64,000 bases of DNA from Bordetella genomosp. 9 (GTDB lineage Bacteria; Pseudomonadota; Gammaproteobacteria; Burkholderiales; Burkholderiaceae_B). Numbering within the stretch: the stretch's first letter is position 1; the number at the start of each line of letters is the position of its first letter. Made by a program: the position numbers and the translations under genes. Location of the stretch: the NCBI RefSeq assembly GCF_002261425.1, contig NZ_NEVJ01000003.1, forward strand, positions 3,224,001 to 3,288,000, written 5' to 3'. The notes below the pieces were generated by a model. That model did not search any database. It worked only from the letters and a program-made list of their open reading frames with translations, and was not told the DNA's origin. This document shows positions 26,016 through 34,233 of the stretch, in pieces.

Positions 26016-26855
26016 ATGAACCCTCACGTAACGCCGCCGGCTTCCCCGGCAGCCTTGCTGCTCAGCATTTCGAAGCACCGGCAATTGATCGGTCAGATGA
26101 TTCGACGTGAGGTCGTCGGCAGATATAAAGGTTCGGCCCTGGGGCTGGGCTGGTCCTTCTTCAATCCTTTGCTCATGCTGTCCGTCTATACGTTCGTGTT
26201 CTCGATCGTATTCAAGGCCCGCTGGGGCGTCACTCACGCCGACGCGCCGGAAAGCAAGGCGATGTTTGCCGTGGTGCTTTTCATCGGGCTCATCGTCCAT
26301 GCGTTGTTCGCCGAGATCCTGACACGCGCGCCGACATTGATCACTGGCAATGTCAACTACGTCAAGAAAGTGGTGTTCCCACTGGAGATCCTGCCGGTGG
26401 TGACCACTGGCGCCGCGCTGTTTCATGCCGTGGTCAGTCTCGGCGTCTGGTTCCTTGCTTACCTGGTATTCGTCGGCCCACCGCACTGGACGCTGCTACT
26501 CCTCCCCCTTATTTTTCTCCCGCTCATCATCCTGGCGCTGGGCTGCGCCTGGATTCTTGCGTCGCTGGGCGTCTTCCTCAGAGACGTCAGCCAGACCATA
26601 GGCATATTGGTCACCGTGCTGATGTTCACGGCGCCGGTTTTCTACCCGATCAGCAACCTGCCGCCGAGAATCCAGCCCTTGGTAATGCTCAATCCGTTGA
26701 CTTTCATCATTACCGAGGCACGAGACGTGGCGATATGGGGCAATATGCCCCGCTTCGATTTGCTGGGCGTGTATTTCCTTATCTCGGTTCTGGTCGCTTC
26801 GGCCGGCTTCGCCTGGTTTCAGAAAACTCGCAAGGGCTTCGCCGATGTCCTCTGA
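26016..26855 (+). CDS. wzm: Polysaccharide ABC exporter, permease
   Basis: Membrane subunit of an ABC transporter that moves lipid-linked O-polysaccharide across the inner membrane. The 279-residue ABC-2 protein has an N-terminal amphipathic segment then REVVGRYKGSALGLGWSFFNPLLMLSVYTFVFSIVF, the classic Wzm gate-helix and first membrane segments, then about five more helices (VVLFIGLIVHALFAEI, VVTTGAALFHAVVSLGVW, LLLLPLIFLPLIILALGCAWILASLGVFLRD, TIGILVTVLMFTAPVFYPI, LLGVYFLISVLVASAGFAWF). Its 3' end overlaps wzt by 11 bp. Confidence 0.94.
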   Translation: MNPHVTPPASPAALLLSISKHRQLIGQMIRREVVGRYKGSALGLGWSFFNPLLMLSVYTFVFSIVFKARWGVTHADAPESKAMFAVVLFIGLIVHALFAEILTRAPTLITGNVNYVKKVVFPLEILPVVTTGAALFHAVVSLGVWFLAYLVFVGPPHWTLLLLPLIFLPLIILALGCAWILASLGVFLRDVSQTIGILVTVLMFTAPVFYPISNLPPRIQPLVMLNPLTFIITEARDVAIWGNMPRFDLLGVYFLISVLVASAGFAWFQKTRKGFADVL

Positions 26856-28170
26856 CACCGCCATCCGCGTATCGGGCTTGAGCAAGTGCTTTCACATTTA
26901 CGAGAAGCCGCGAGACCGCCTGCTGCAGATGCTGGCTCGTGGCCGGCGGAAATACTTCAGGGAATTCTGGGCACTTCAAGACATCAATTTCGAGGTCCTC
27001 CGCGGCGAATCGATTGGTATCGTGGGGCGCAACGGCAGCGGAAAATCGACGCTCTTGCAGCTCATTTGCGGAACACTGACACCGACGACCGGGGATATCG
27101 AAACCTTCGGCCGCGTCGCCGCTCTGCTTGAACTTGGCTCCGGCTTCAATCCGGAATTCACGGGGCGTGAGAACGTCTACTTGAACGCGTCCGTGCTGGG
27201 ACTCTCGACGGCCGAAATCGATGCCCGTTTCGACAGCATCGCGGGATTCGCCGACATCGGCGAGTTCCTGGACCAGCCTGTGAAGACGTATTCGAGCGGG
27301 ATGGCGGTCAGGCTGGCGTTTGCCGTGCAGGCCCAGGTAGACCCCGACATCCTGATCGTCGACGAAGCCCTTGCGGTGGGCGACGCGCGCTTCCAGGCAA
27401 AATGCTTCGAGCGGCTGCGGCAACTGAAGGAAAGCGGGACCAGCATCCTGCTGGTCACGCACTCCGGCGAACAGGTCGTCACGCATTGCACACGCGCCAT
27501 CCTGCTCGACACCCACAGGATCCGCATGATCGACGCGCCGCGCGCCGTGATCAACCGGTACATGGATCTGCTGTTCGGCCGCGAACCGTCGGACGCAAAT
27601 GACGGTGCCGCAGGCGAGGCGGCGGATCCGGACGCACAAGCGCTCCCGACCGACGAGCCGGACGCGCACCCGCTGAGCGTGACCGAAGACGTCTTCGCGA
27701 CGAAGCCGCATTACAACCCCCATGAATACCGCTGGGGCGACGGCGCCGCGACAATTCTGGATTTCCGCTTGACGGCGGATGGTCGGGAGTTTTCCCATGG
27801 CGTCAAAACCGGCGCCAGCATGCAGATCGACGTTGCCGTACGCTTCAACGCAACGGTGACGGCGCCGATCTTCGGCTTCACGTTGAAAACCAAGGAAGGG
27901 GTTACCGTCGCCAGCACCAATACGTACGTCGGCAACGAACCAACCTTCCGGCTGCTCGGCGACAAAGGCACCGTGGCCTTTGTGCGTCTGCGGTTTGCCG
28001 CCCGGCTGACGGGTGGAGATTATTTCCTGTCGCTGGGTGTGGCTTCACGACAATCGGAGGACATCGTCCCACACGATCGTCGCTACGACTCCATCCATCT
28101 CGTCGTCGAGCCAACCGATACGTTCTACGGCCTGGCCGACCTATCGATAGATCTCGCCGCCAACCCTTGA
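26845..28170 (+). CDS. wzt: Polysaccharide ABC exporter, ATPase with C-terminal glycan-recognition domain
   Basis: Cytoplasmic ATPase partner of Wzm. The 441-residue protein has Walker A GRNGSGKSTLL, Q-loop region LGSGFNPEFTGRENVYLN (typical of Wzt and TagH), signature YSSGMAVRLAFAV, Walker B ILIVDEALAVGD and VTHSGEQV. From about residue 270 a separate beta-rich domain follows (AATILDFRLTADG..., GFTLKTKEGVTVASTNT, YFLSLGVASR). In E. coli O9a such a domain binds the capped non-reducing end of the O chain and is needed for export; its presence here predicts a chain-end modification, in line with the WbdD-like protein encoded close by. Confidence 0.94.
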   Translation: MSSDTAIRVSGLSKCFHIYEKPRDRLLQMLARGRRKYFREFWALQDINFEVLRGESIGIVGRNGSGKSTLLQLICGTLTPTTGDIETFGRVAALLELGSGFNPEFTGRENVYLNASVLGLSTAEIDARFDSIAGFADIGEFLDQPVKTYSSGMAVRLAFAVQAQVDPDILIVDEALAVGDARFQAKCFERLRQLKESGTSILLVTHSGEQVVTHCTRAILLDTHRIRMIDAPRAVINRYMDLLFGREPSDANDGAAGEAADPDAQALPTDEPDAHPLSVTEDVFATKPHYNPHEYRWGDGAATILDFRLTADGREFSHGVKTGASMQIDVAVRFNATVTAPIFGFTLKTKEGVTVASTNTYVGNEPTFRLLGDKGTVAFVRLRFAARLTGGDYFLSLGVASRQSEDIVPHDRRYDSIHLVVEPTDTFYGLADLSIDLAANP

Positions 28171-28181
28171 TCGAAGGAACC

Positions 28182-28201
28182 ACGACCGCACTCGCGGTTG
28201 T
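28182..28201. terminator. Stem-loop between convergent wzt and GT4 genes
   Basis: ACGACCGC-ACTC-GCGGTTGT forms an 8-bp stem with one G-U pair, ending one base before the stop of the convergent GT4 gene. No uninterrupted T tract follows on either strand, so it is a candidate terminator by position more than by sequence. Confidence 0.35.
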
Positions 28202-29542
28202 TCAATGCCGGATGACCGTTCGATAAACGGCTTCGGTATCCCGCACCATATCGGCCACGGTGCGGGGAAAGGCGGTGTTGCGCTTCATGAACTCCAACAG
28301 ACCGTCCTCGGACACGAACCGGTTCATCTTGCGCGCCAGGTCGTCGCAGGACCCACGCTCGAAGAACAGGCCGGTCTCCCCTTCGTTGACCATTTCCGTC
28401 ATGCCTTCCACGTCGGCGACGATTACCGGCGTGCCGGTGGCCAGGGCGTCCAACAGGACCAGTGGGCTGTTCTCGTACCAGCGGGACGGAATCACGATGA
28501 CATCGACGTTGGACAACACCCGGGCCATTACCGATTTGGGAAAGGTCCCGTGATAACGAACGCTATCCCCGAATGAAGCCGACAATCGATCGAAGTATGC
28601 GATGTCCTGGTCTCTCGGCCCATAGATGTCCAGCGTTGCGCTTCCTTGTGGCAATCGCGCGAATGCGTCCACCAGCAAGTCAGTGCCTTTGTGCGGCGCT
28701 ATCTGCCCGATATAGCCGAATCGGACCACCCCTTCCGGACGCAACGATTTACCCAGCGCACGGTCGATGTCCGTGCCGAACCATACCGAATGCATGGGAA
28801 GACGGAAGCCATTCCGCTTATATGCGTTCTGCAGGAAGCTGGTCGGCGTGATGACCGCGCTGTACTGGTCATACAGGCTCAACAATGTCTGCGGCCGCAC
28901 ACGGAGATCGCGGATCACACTCGCGAAGTGCGACCCTCTTATCGGAGGCAGGCGTCTCATTCGGACCGCCACCGCGGCGGCCTTCTCTGCCCATTCATCG
29001 TTGGCGAAGACACGATACCGAGCCGGCGCTCCGCCTTGTTCAGCCACAGCCTTGCCATAGCAGGCAACGCAGTTGGATCGCGTTGCGTTGGGGCCGGCGC
29101 ACAACTCGCCGGCTGCATTTTCCAGCTTGTTGTTGAAACAGATGCCAAAGAAATCCGTAAAGGTAGCAACCGTCTTAATGCCCATTTCATTCAGCACCTG
29201 CAAAAGCGTGGCTGTATGGTTTATCAGGTGCGTGACATGGACCAGGTCCGGCTGTTCCTGCGCCAGTATCTGACGATAGACATCCGCAACCGCTGGCTGG
29301 TAATAGGTATCCTGCACCCTGACATTGGGCAGGTGATTCTTGTCAACTGCGATGACAGGAACACCCTGGTGTTCATACTTCTGGATCAGCTCGTCGCCAC
29401 CCGGCTCGCCTGGAAATATGGCGGTAATCACCACCGGCTGATGCCCCAGCTGCTGCAGATGTTGCGCCAGATTCAGCGTGTAAGTTTCAGTGCCGTAAAA
29501 ATGGCGCGGAAAAAAACAATGGACGAAGAGCGCTATTTTCAT
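28202..29542 (-). CDS. Family 4 glycosyltransferase
   Basis: A 446-residue GT-B fold glycosyltransferase (GT4). It starts MKIALFVHCFFPRHFYGTETYTLNLA, with the GTE variant of the usual GG acceptor-loop, and ends with the donor-binding motif SRWYENSPLVLLDALATGTPVIVAD (glutamate of the E-x7-E motif, with Asp at the second position). A cysteine-rich insert (ELCAGPNATRSNCVACYG, about 145-165) lies in the acceptor half; such inserts are seen in some GT4s of polysaccharide loci. Substrate unknown. Its ATG overlaps the stop of the 1126-residue fusion gene upstream, so they are co-translated. Confidence 0.88.
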   Translation of the reverse strand: MKIALFVHCFFPRHFYGTETYTLNLAQHLQQLGHQPVVITAIFPGEPGGDELIQKYEHQGVPVIAVDKNHLPNVRVQDTYYQPAVADVYRQILAQEQPDLVHVTHLINHTATLLQVLNEMGIKTVATFTDFFGICFNNKLENAAGELCAGPNATRSNCVACYGKAVAEQGGAPARYRVFANDEWAEKAAAVAVRMRRLPPIRGSHFASVIRDLRVRPQTLLSLYDQYSAVITPTSFLQNAYKRNGFRLPMHSVWFGTDIDRALGKSLRPEGVVRFGYIGQIAPHKGTDLLVDAFARLPQGSATLDIYGPRDQDIAYFDRLSASFGDSVRYHGTFPKSVMARVLSNVDVIVIPSRWYENSPLVLLDALATGTPVIVADVEGMTEMVNEGETGLFFERGSCDDLARKMNRFVSEDGLLEFMKRNTAFPRTVADMVRDTEAVYRTVIRH

Positions 29543-32500
29543 TGGATGACCAGTTCGTCAGCCTTGGCCACGGTTGCGGCGAAAACTTCCTGATATAAAT
29601 CATGGTAGGCGCCTATCATGGCATCCAGGGCGAAGTAACGCTGTGCACGGGCCTGATGCGCCAATGCGAGATCACGCCGAGCGCTGGTGTTGTTCAGAAG
29701 GCCGCTGATGATGCGCGCCAGGGCGCCCGCGTCCCCGGCCGGCGCGACATAACGACCATCATCGATGATTTCGGGAATCGCGCCCACGTCGTAGCCGACA
29801 ACTGGAACGCGCATATTCATGGCGAACGGGCTGACCTGCCCGAAGCTTTCCTTCCATACCGGTGCGACAAAAACCGCCATGCGACGATACAGGCTCGGCA
29901 GTTCGTCGTAGGCGACGTAACCGGTGAACTCGAACTGACTGGCAACGCCCGCGCTCTCGACCGCTTGCCGGTACGGGTCAAGTAGCGACCCGCCGCCCAC
30001 GATCAGCATGCGCGCGGCCGGATTCTGTTTCGCTACGAGGATGAAAGGCTCGATTGACGCCTCGTTCAGCTTGTCGCGCTCCAACCGATACACCATTCCA
30101 ACACAGTTGCCCGCCGGCTCTTCACCCGCTTTCAACGAGAAATGCGAGAAGTTGGATCCAGGGTAAATGACCCGGGCCGCCTCGCCGGGCACCCCGAAAG
30201 TCTCTTGGACATACCGGCTTACATACACGTAGTGCAACACGGCGGACGACGCAAAAGGCTCCACTGGCGTGTTGACGTTCTGGATGACACCGATGCCCAG
30301 GTTTTCCGCAGCAGCGAACGCTTGAGCGTACCAGGGCTCATCCACGTCCCCCCAATAATGCACGTGGATCAGGTCGGGGCGATGCTCTCGCAGGTAAGCG
30401 AGGAAGGGCTCGGCGGACTCGCGGCTGCGGATCTCGTGGACGGGGATCCCCTCATAGGCAGGCGGGTCCGGCAGAAAGCTGGTCAGCACCGATTGCTCGT
30501 ATCGATGACCCAGTCGTTCGTACAGATCGACCACCAGCTGGGAAGATCCTCCAGTCATGAAGTTCGCGAGTACGTGCAAAACCCGAGGCCGTCGCGCCAA
30601 CGGCGGCTTCTCCTGGCGGACGATGTAGGCTGCCCGCTTGGCACCCGCACCATTGGTGATGGGCTTGTTTGGTAGTTGCGGGATCGCTTCGGATTCAAGC
30701 GGCGCGAACACGCGTTTCGCTCGCCTTGCAAGCGGGCCCAGCCGCGAGCGCAGCGGGCGCGGCGCCAGCATTGCCACGCCCAGATAACAGGATTTGGCGA
30801 ACTCGCGGATACCAAAAGGCCGCGTTCCCAGGGTCCTGTACAGTCGTTGCCACTTTGTCTGTTCGATAGCAGCGAGCCGCGCGCGCAGCACCACGAGCTC
30901 CGCGTCCCGTGAGGCGACATTGGCATTGGAAATCTGCAAATTCGTCGACATTTCCTCCGAGACAGTGAGCCGCGCCTCCAGCAAGGCTTTCAATGCCACG
31001 ATTTCCGAATCCTTCTGTTTCAGGGTCTCTTGCAGCGATGTCTCTTCGCGGATGTCCCGAGACAGTTGAGCGAAAACCTGCTCCCGTTCCTGTATATGCT
31101 CATTCAAGCGCCGGACCTCGGCAGTCAGGGCTTCGATTTCCTTCCCTTTATTCTCGATAAACAAGTCCAGCCGCTTGATCTCCGTCGCCTGTTCAGCCAG
31201 GGCACTCAGCTTCAGCATCAACTCTTCATTGAGCCTGGGCACTTCGTCCAGCGGATTGCGCACCACGCGCAGTTCAGCAGCCAGCACGTCCAATGCAAGC
31301 TCGGTGGATCGTCCCGATACTAGTCGCTGCAGCTCCGCCTCCCGTTGGCCATAGCCGAGCAATGCCTCGTTGTCGAACGCATGACCGAGCCGCGCCAGTA
31401 CGCCGGCGAAAAGCTCGCTGAATGAGAGCGGCGTTCCGCCAGCCGGCGGTGCCACGGTGCGAATTTCCCACAAGGAGCAATAGACTGCCCTGAACAGCAA
31501 ATAACCGAATTCGATTGTCTCGCCGTAACGCCATTCCAGATCGATGAACCGCGGGTGGCCGTTTTCGAAGATCAGGTTGCGCGGTATGGCATCCACAAGG
31601 ACGCCATCCACGGGCTCCGACAGACCTATGCCATCAGCCGTGCCCAGCGCATGTACGGTGCACAGCGCATCGAGCCAGCCACAGAACCACTCGAGGAATT
31701 CATGCTGGGACCAGCCTGGCCGGGAAACGATGAGACTCAGCCGGTGTTGCCAGTGTTCGCCGCTTATGAAACGCTGCGGGGGAACATCGAGCGGCTGCAG
31801 GCTGGATTCCGCCCGAGGCGCCTCCGGAAACAGCCGGCGATTCAGGACCTGGAGATCGCCATGTTCGGCCCCGGCGCGGATTTCCACTTCCTTGGCAAAC
31901 ACGGGCAAGCGATCAACGGAATAATGGTATGCCTTGCCGGGTAATTCGAAAGGGGGGCGCACGCCCTGCGCCGCGACGACGAGAAACGAATTGGCAAGGT
32001 CGTGAGCGAGGCCATTGCGATATATGGGCCCCCACGTGCGCTCCAGTGAAAAGACCTCGTAGTAAGGGCGTTGCGGGTCTCCCGCAGACGCCCCTGCAAT
32101 CATGGCACTGAAATCACCGGGCAGCCGGCCCGCCAGGGCATCCTCGCCGAGCAGCGATACAGGCAGCTTGTAATCGGGAAAGGGGTACCACCACTCCTGG
32201 CTGCCATAGCCAGCCGAGTCGAGGTGTTCCGCAAGCTCGATGCGGCCGAAAGTAGCCACGCCATCCGCGCTGTAGCGGTCTTCGATGCCGAACATCGCCG
32301 CGCCGGTATGGTCCTCGGCTGCGCCGGCAAAATACTTGAGCCCGAGCCGATTTTCGATAGCCAGAAACAGCACGCCATCCGGAGACAGTTGCTGCCGACA
32401 CGCGCGCAAAAGGGCCTGTGTGCCATCGGGACCAAGAAACTTGCGGGCGTATTCCAGCACGCCGATAAGCATGACCGCATCGAAGGTACCCAATCGATCG

Positions 32501-32919
32501 ATGACCTGGCTCGTAGCGTGGATGATGTCGACCTTCGGCAAATCCCGCGTACGTTCGCGTGCGATGGCGGCGCGCACCGGGCTACCTTCCACTGCGACGA
32601 TCTGCGCGCCCGCCTCGCCCAGAAAACGCGTAATCGCGCCGCAGCCGCAACCGATCTCCAACACCCGGCGTCCCTTGAGCCAATCGCGGAACGGCCGGAC
32701 GATATTGCCGCGGCGCGGACTCAGGTGATACAGCGAGGGCCAGTCCTTGACCTTGGACGCCAATTCCCGCGAAGTCGTGCTTACGTCGCTCGAGCTACGC
32801 AGCGCCTCCAGCATATAACGCTCTTGTTCTTCACCATCCGAATAATCGAAAGGACGCGCCGCCGGATCGCGCCAGACTCTAGCGCCTTCATCAAAAACAA
32901 AATGCTGAGAAAAATCCAT
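29539..32919 (-). CDS. WbdD-like methyltransferase / kinase-like / coiled-coil protein fused to a GT4
   Basis: A 1126-residue multidomain protein from the ATG at 32919. Residues about 60-260 are a class I methyltransferase (motif I VLEIGCGCGAITRF, 86-97; MLIGVLEYARKFLG). Residues about 290-490 resemble a kinase-like fold: FAKE (K343), then a catalytic-loop pattern DAIPRN (D443, P446, N448) and IDLEW (D460), which line up with DVRPWN and IDFG of E. coli WbdD. Residues about 560-690 form a heptad-rich coiled coil. A WxRLYRTLG segment precedes a GT4 domain (about 770-1120) whose donor motif is KESFGQVSPFAMN; the second glutamate of E-x7-E is phenylalanine. WbdD stops O-chain growth by phosphorylating and methylating the last sugar, with the coiled coil as a length ruler. 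The same role, with a built-in glycosyltransferase, is inferred here. Confidence 0.82.
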   Translation of the reverse strand: MDFSQHFVFDEGARVWRDPAARPFDYSDGEEQERYMLEALRSSSDVSTTSRELASKVKDWPSLYHLSPRRGNIVRPFRDWLKGRRVLEIGCGCGAITRFLGEAGAQIVAVEGSPVRAAIARERTRDLPKVDIIHATSQVIDRLGTFDAVMLIGVLEYARKFLGPDGTQALLRACRQQLSPDGVLFLAIENRLGLKYFAGAAEDHTGAAMFGIEDRYSADGVATFGRIELAEHLDSAGYGSQEWWYPFPDYKLPVSLLGEDALAGRLPGDFSAMIAGASAGDPQRPYYEVFSLERTWGPIYRNGLAHDLANSFLVVAAQGVRPPFELPGKAYHYSVDRLPVFAKEVEIRAGAEHGDLQVLNRRLFPEAPRAESSLQPLDVPPQRFISGEHWQHRLSLIVSRPGWSQHEFLEWFCGWLDALCTVHALGTADGIGLSEPVDGVLVDAIPRNLIFENGHPRFIDLEWRYGETIEFGYLLFRAVYCSLWEIRTVAPPAGGTPLSFSELFAGVLARLGHAFDNEALLGYGQREAELQRLVSGRSTELALDVLAAELRVVRNPLDEVPRLNEELMLKLSALAEQATEIKRLDLFIENKGKEIEALTAEVRRLNEHIQEREQVFAQLSRDIREETSLQETLKQKDSEIVALKALLEARLTVSEEMSTNLQISNANVASRDAELVVLRARLAAIEQTKWQRLYRTLGTRPFGIREFAKSCYLGVAMLAPRPLRSRLGPLARRAKRVFAPLESEAIPQLPNKPITNGAGAKRAAYIVRQEKPPLARRPRVLHVLANFMTGGSSQLVVDLYERLGHRYEQSVLTSFLPDPPAYEGIPVHEIRSRESAEPFLAYLREHRPDLIHVHYWGDVDEPWYAQAFAAAENLGIGVIQNVNTPVEPFASSAVLHYVYVSRYVQETFGVPGEAARVIYPGSNFSHFSLKAGEEPAGNCVGMVYRLERDKLNEASIEPFILVAKQNPAARMLIVGGGSLLDPYRQAVESAGVASQFEFTGYVAYDELPSLYRRMAVFVAPVWKESFGQVSPFAMNMRVPVVGYDVGAIPEIIDDGRYVAPAGDAGALARIISGLLNNTSARRDLALAHQARAQRYFALDAMIGAYHDLYQEVFAATVAKADELVIQ

Positions 32920-32992
32920 ATCGACTTTATATATTCGGGTTACGAGGCGCCGTCCAGACAGACCGCCCTTACGGAGGTTGAAAAACGCCGAG

Positions 32993-33937
32993 CTACGGCC
33001 GCTCCATGCCCTTCCAGTACATTGCGCAGCCCTGTTCAAGGCTGATTTCCGGCTTCCATTGCGTAGCGCCGCGGATCTTGTTCACATCCAGGTATATCGC
33101 CCGCACATCAAATGGACGGGCCGGCCCAAATTTGATTTTGGGTTCCAGTCCGGTTACTCGGGCGACGTGGTCGATGACATCGCGCAAGGAATGGCCGACG
33201 CCGCTACCGACATTGAACAGATTGAACCCCCGCAACTCCGCGACCGCCAGCATGGCGCGCACCGCGTCGTCCATGTGGATGTAATCGCGCACCGCGCGGC
33301 CGTCACCCCAGATCTCGATGGCGTCCCCATTTACCACCTTGGAGAATATGGTCGGGATGACACCTTGAGTGCCGATCAATGTCTTGCCGAGGCCATATGG
33401 GTTCGAAAGACGCAGAACTGAAATGTCGAAATCATGCAGGGTCGAATACAGCCGCATGTAATTCTCAATGGTGGCTTTCACGACACCGTACGACGAGATC
33501 GGGCGCAGGACATGGTCTTCGCGGACCGGCAGCTCTTCCGGATTTCCGTATACCGTTCCGCCTGAAGACAGAAAGACCAGCCGGCGCACCTGTGCCGTGG
33601 CCATGGCGTCCAACAGCCTTAGCGAGCCAACCAGATTGGTTTCCACGTCCAATATGGGATTCGCATTGGAAGTTCCCGGAATGGTGGAACTGACCAGGTG
33701 ATAGACCAGATCCACGCCCGCGAGCACCTCGCTATAGGCGACTTGGCCGGCAATATCCCCTTTTACGTATTCCACGCCGCCATCGACGCCGGACGTGCAA
33801 CTTCTGCCCATGACCCGCACCTGGGCCCCCGCGCGCACCAGCGCCGCGGTCAGATGGCAACCGATAAACCCATTGCCGCCCAGTACCAGGATTCTCTTGC
33901 CCGCCACCGCGGCAGCCGCGGAAATTGGCTCGATCAA
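32993..33937 (-). CDS. NAD-dependent nucleotide-sugar epimerase/dehydratase (extended SDR)
   Basis: An extended short-chain dehydrogenase acting on a nucleotide sugar (UDP-glucose 4-epimerase-like). It has the NAD motif GGNGFIG, the catalytic SSGGTVYG serine region and YGVVK (YxxxK), and NPYG in the substrate loop. I place the start at a TTG (33937), because AGGAG lies seven bases ahead of it and the glycine-rich NAD motif follows about 20 residues later; this gives 314 residues. The ATG at 34012 would add 25 residues and has no ribosome site. It lies 73 bp upstream of the WbdD-like gene and is probably the first gene of that operon. Confidence 0.85.
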   Translation of the reverse strand: MIEPISAAAAVAGKRILVLGGNGFIGCHLTAALVRAGAQVRVMGRSCTSGVDGGVEYVKGDIAGQVAYSEVLAGVDLVYHLVSSTIPGTSNANPILDVETNLVGSLRLLDAMATAQVRRLVFLSSGGTVYGNPEELPVREDHVLRPISSYGVVKATIENYMRLYSTLHDFDISVLRLSNPYGLGKTLIGTQGVIPTIFSKVVNGDAIEIWGDGRAVRDYIHMDDAVRAMLAVAELRGFNLFNVGSGVGHSLRDVIDHVARVTGLEPKIKFGPARPFDVRAIYLDVNKIRGATQWKPEISLEQGCAMYWKGMERP

Positions 33938-34233
33938 CGTCACACTCCTAATGGAAAATACGAAGAGGGTGTTGCCCCCATTCCGGCGTGGGGGCAAACA
34001 CCAAGGCCTCATCAGAAGACGAAGCTCAGGGCCGCCCGGCGCTTAAGCACGATGACGGCTCGCTTTGCTAGTCGGCGCGGCGCGAAGCCGGGTATTGTAC
34101 TTGAGGGTATTTATATGGCTGGCATCACGCCCCCTTCAAATTGTGTTTGACCACCACCATCTGTTAGTAAGCTCGGGGGCGCGGCTCAGCGGCCGAACTA
34201 CAATCGCGGTGATTCAAGCTTTGTAGCATTCAA
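33938..34233. other. Divergent intergenic region, epimerase / GT4-RgpF gene
   Basis: About 296 bp separating divergent polysaccharide operons. It contains the minus-strand promoter candidate at 34110-34139. For the plus-strand gene only a TACAAT box (34199-34204) stands out, with no acceptable -35. No coding frame or RNA gene is apparent. Confidence 0.5.
34110..34139 (-). promoter_or_regulatory. Candidate sigma-70 promoter for the epimerase/WbdD-like operon
   Basis: On the minus strand TTGAAG (34139-34134), an 18-bp spacer and TATAAA (34115-34110) give four and five matches to the consensus boxes. Transcription would start near 34103, about 165 bases ahead of the TTG start. Confidence 0.45.
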
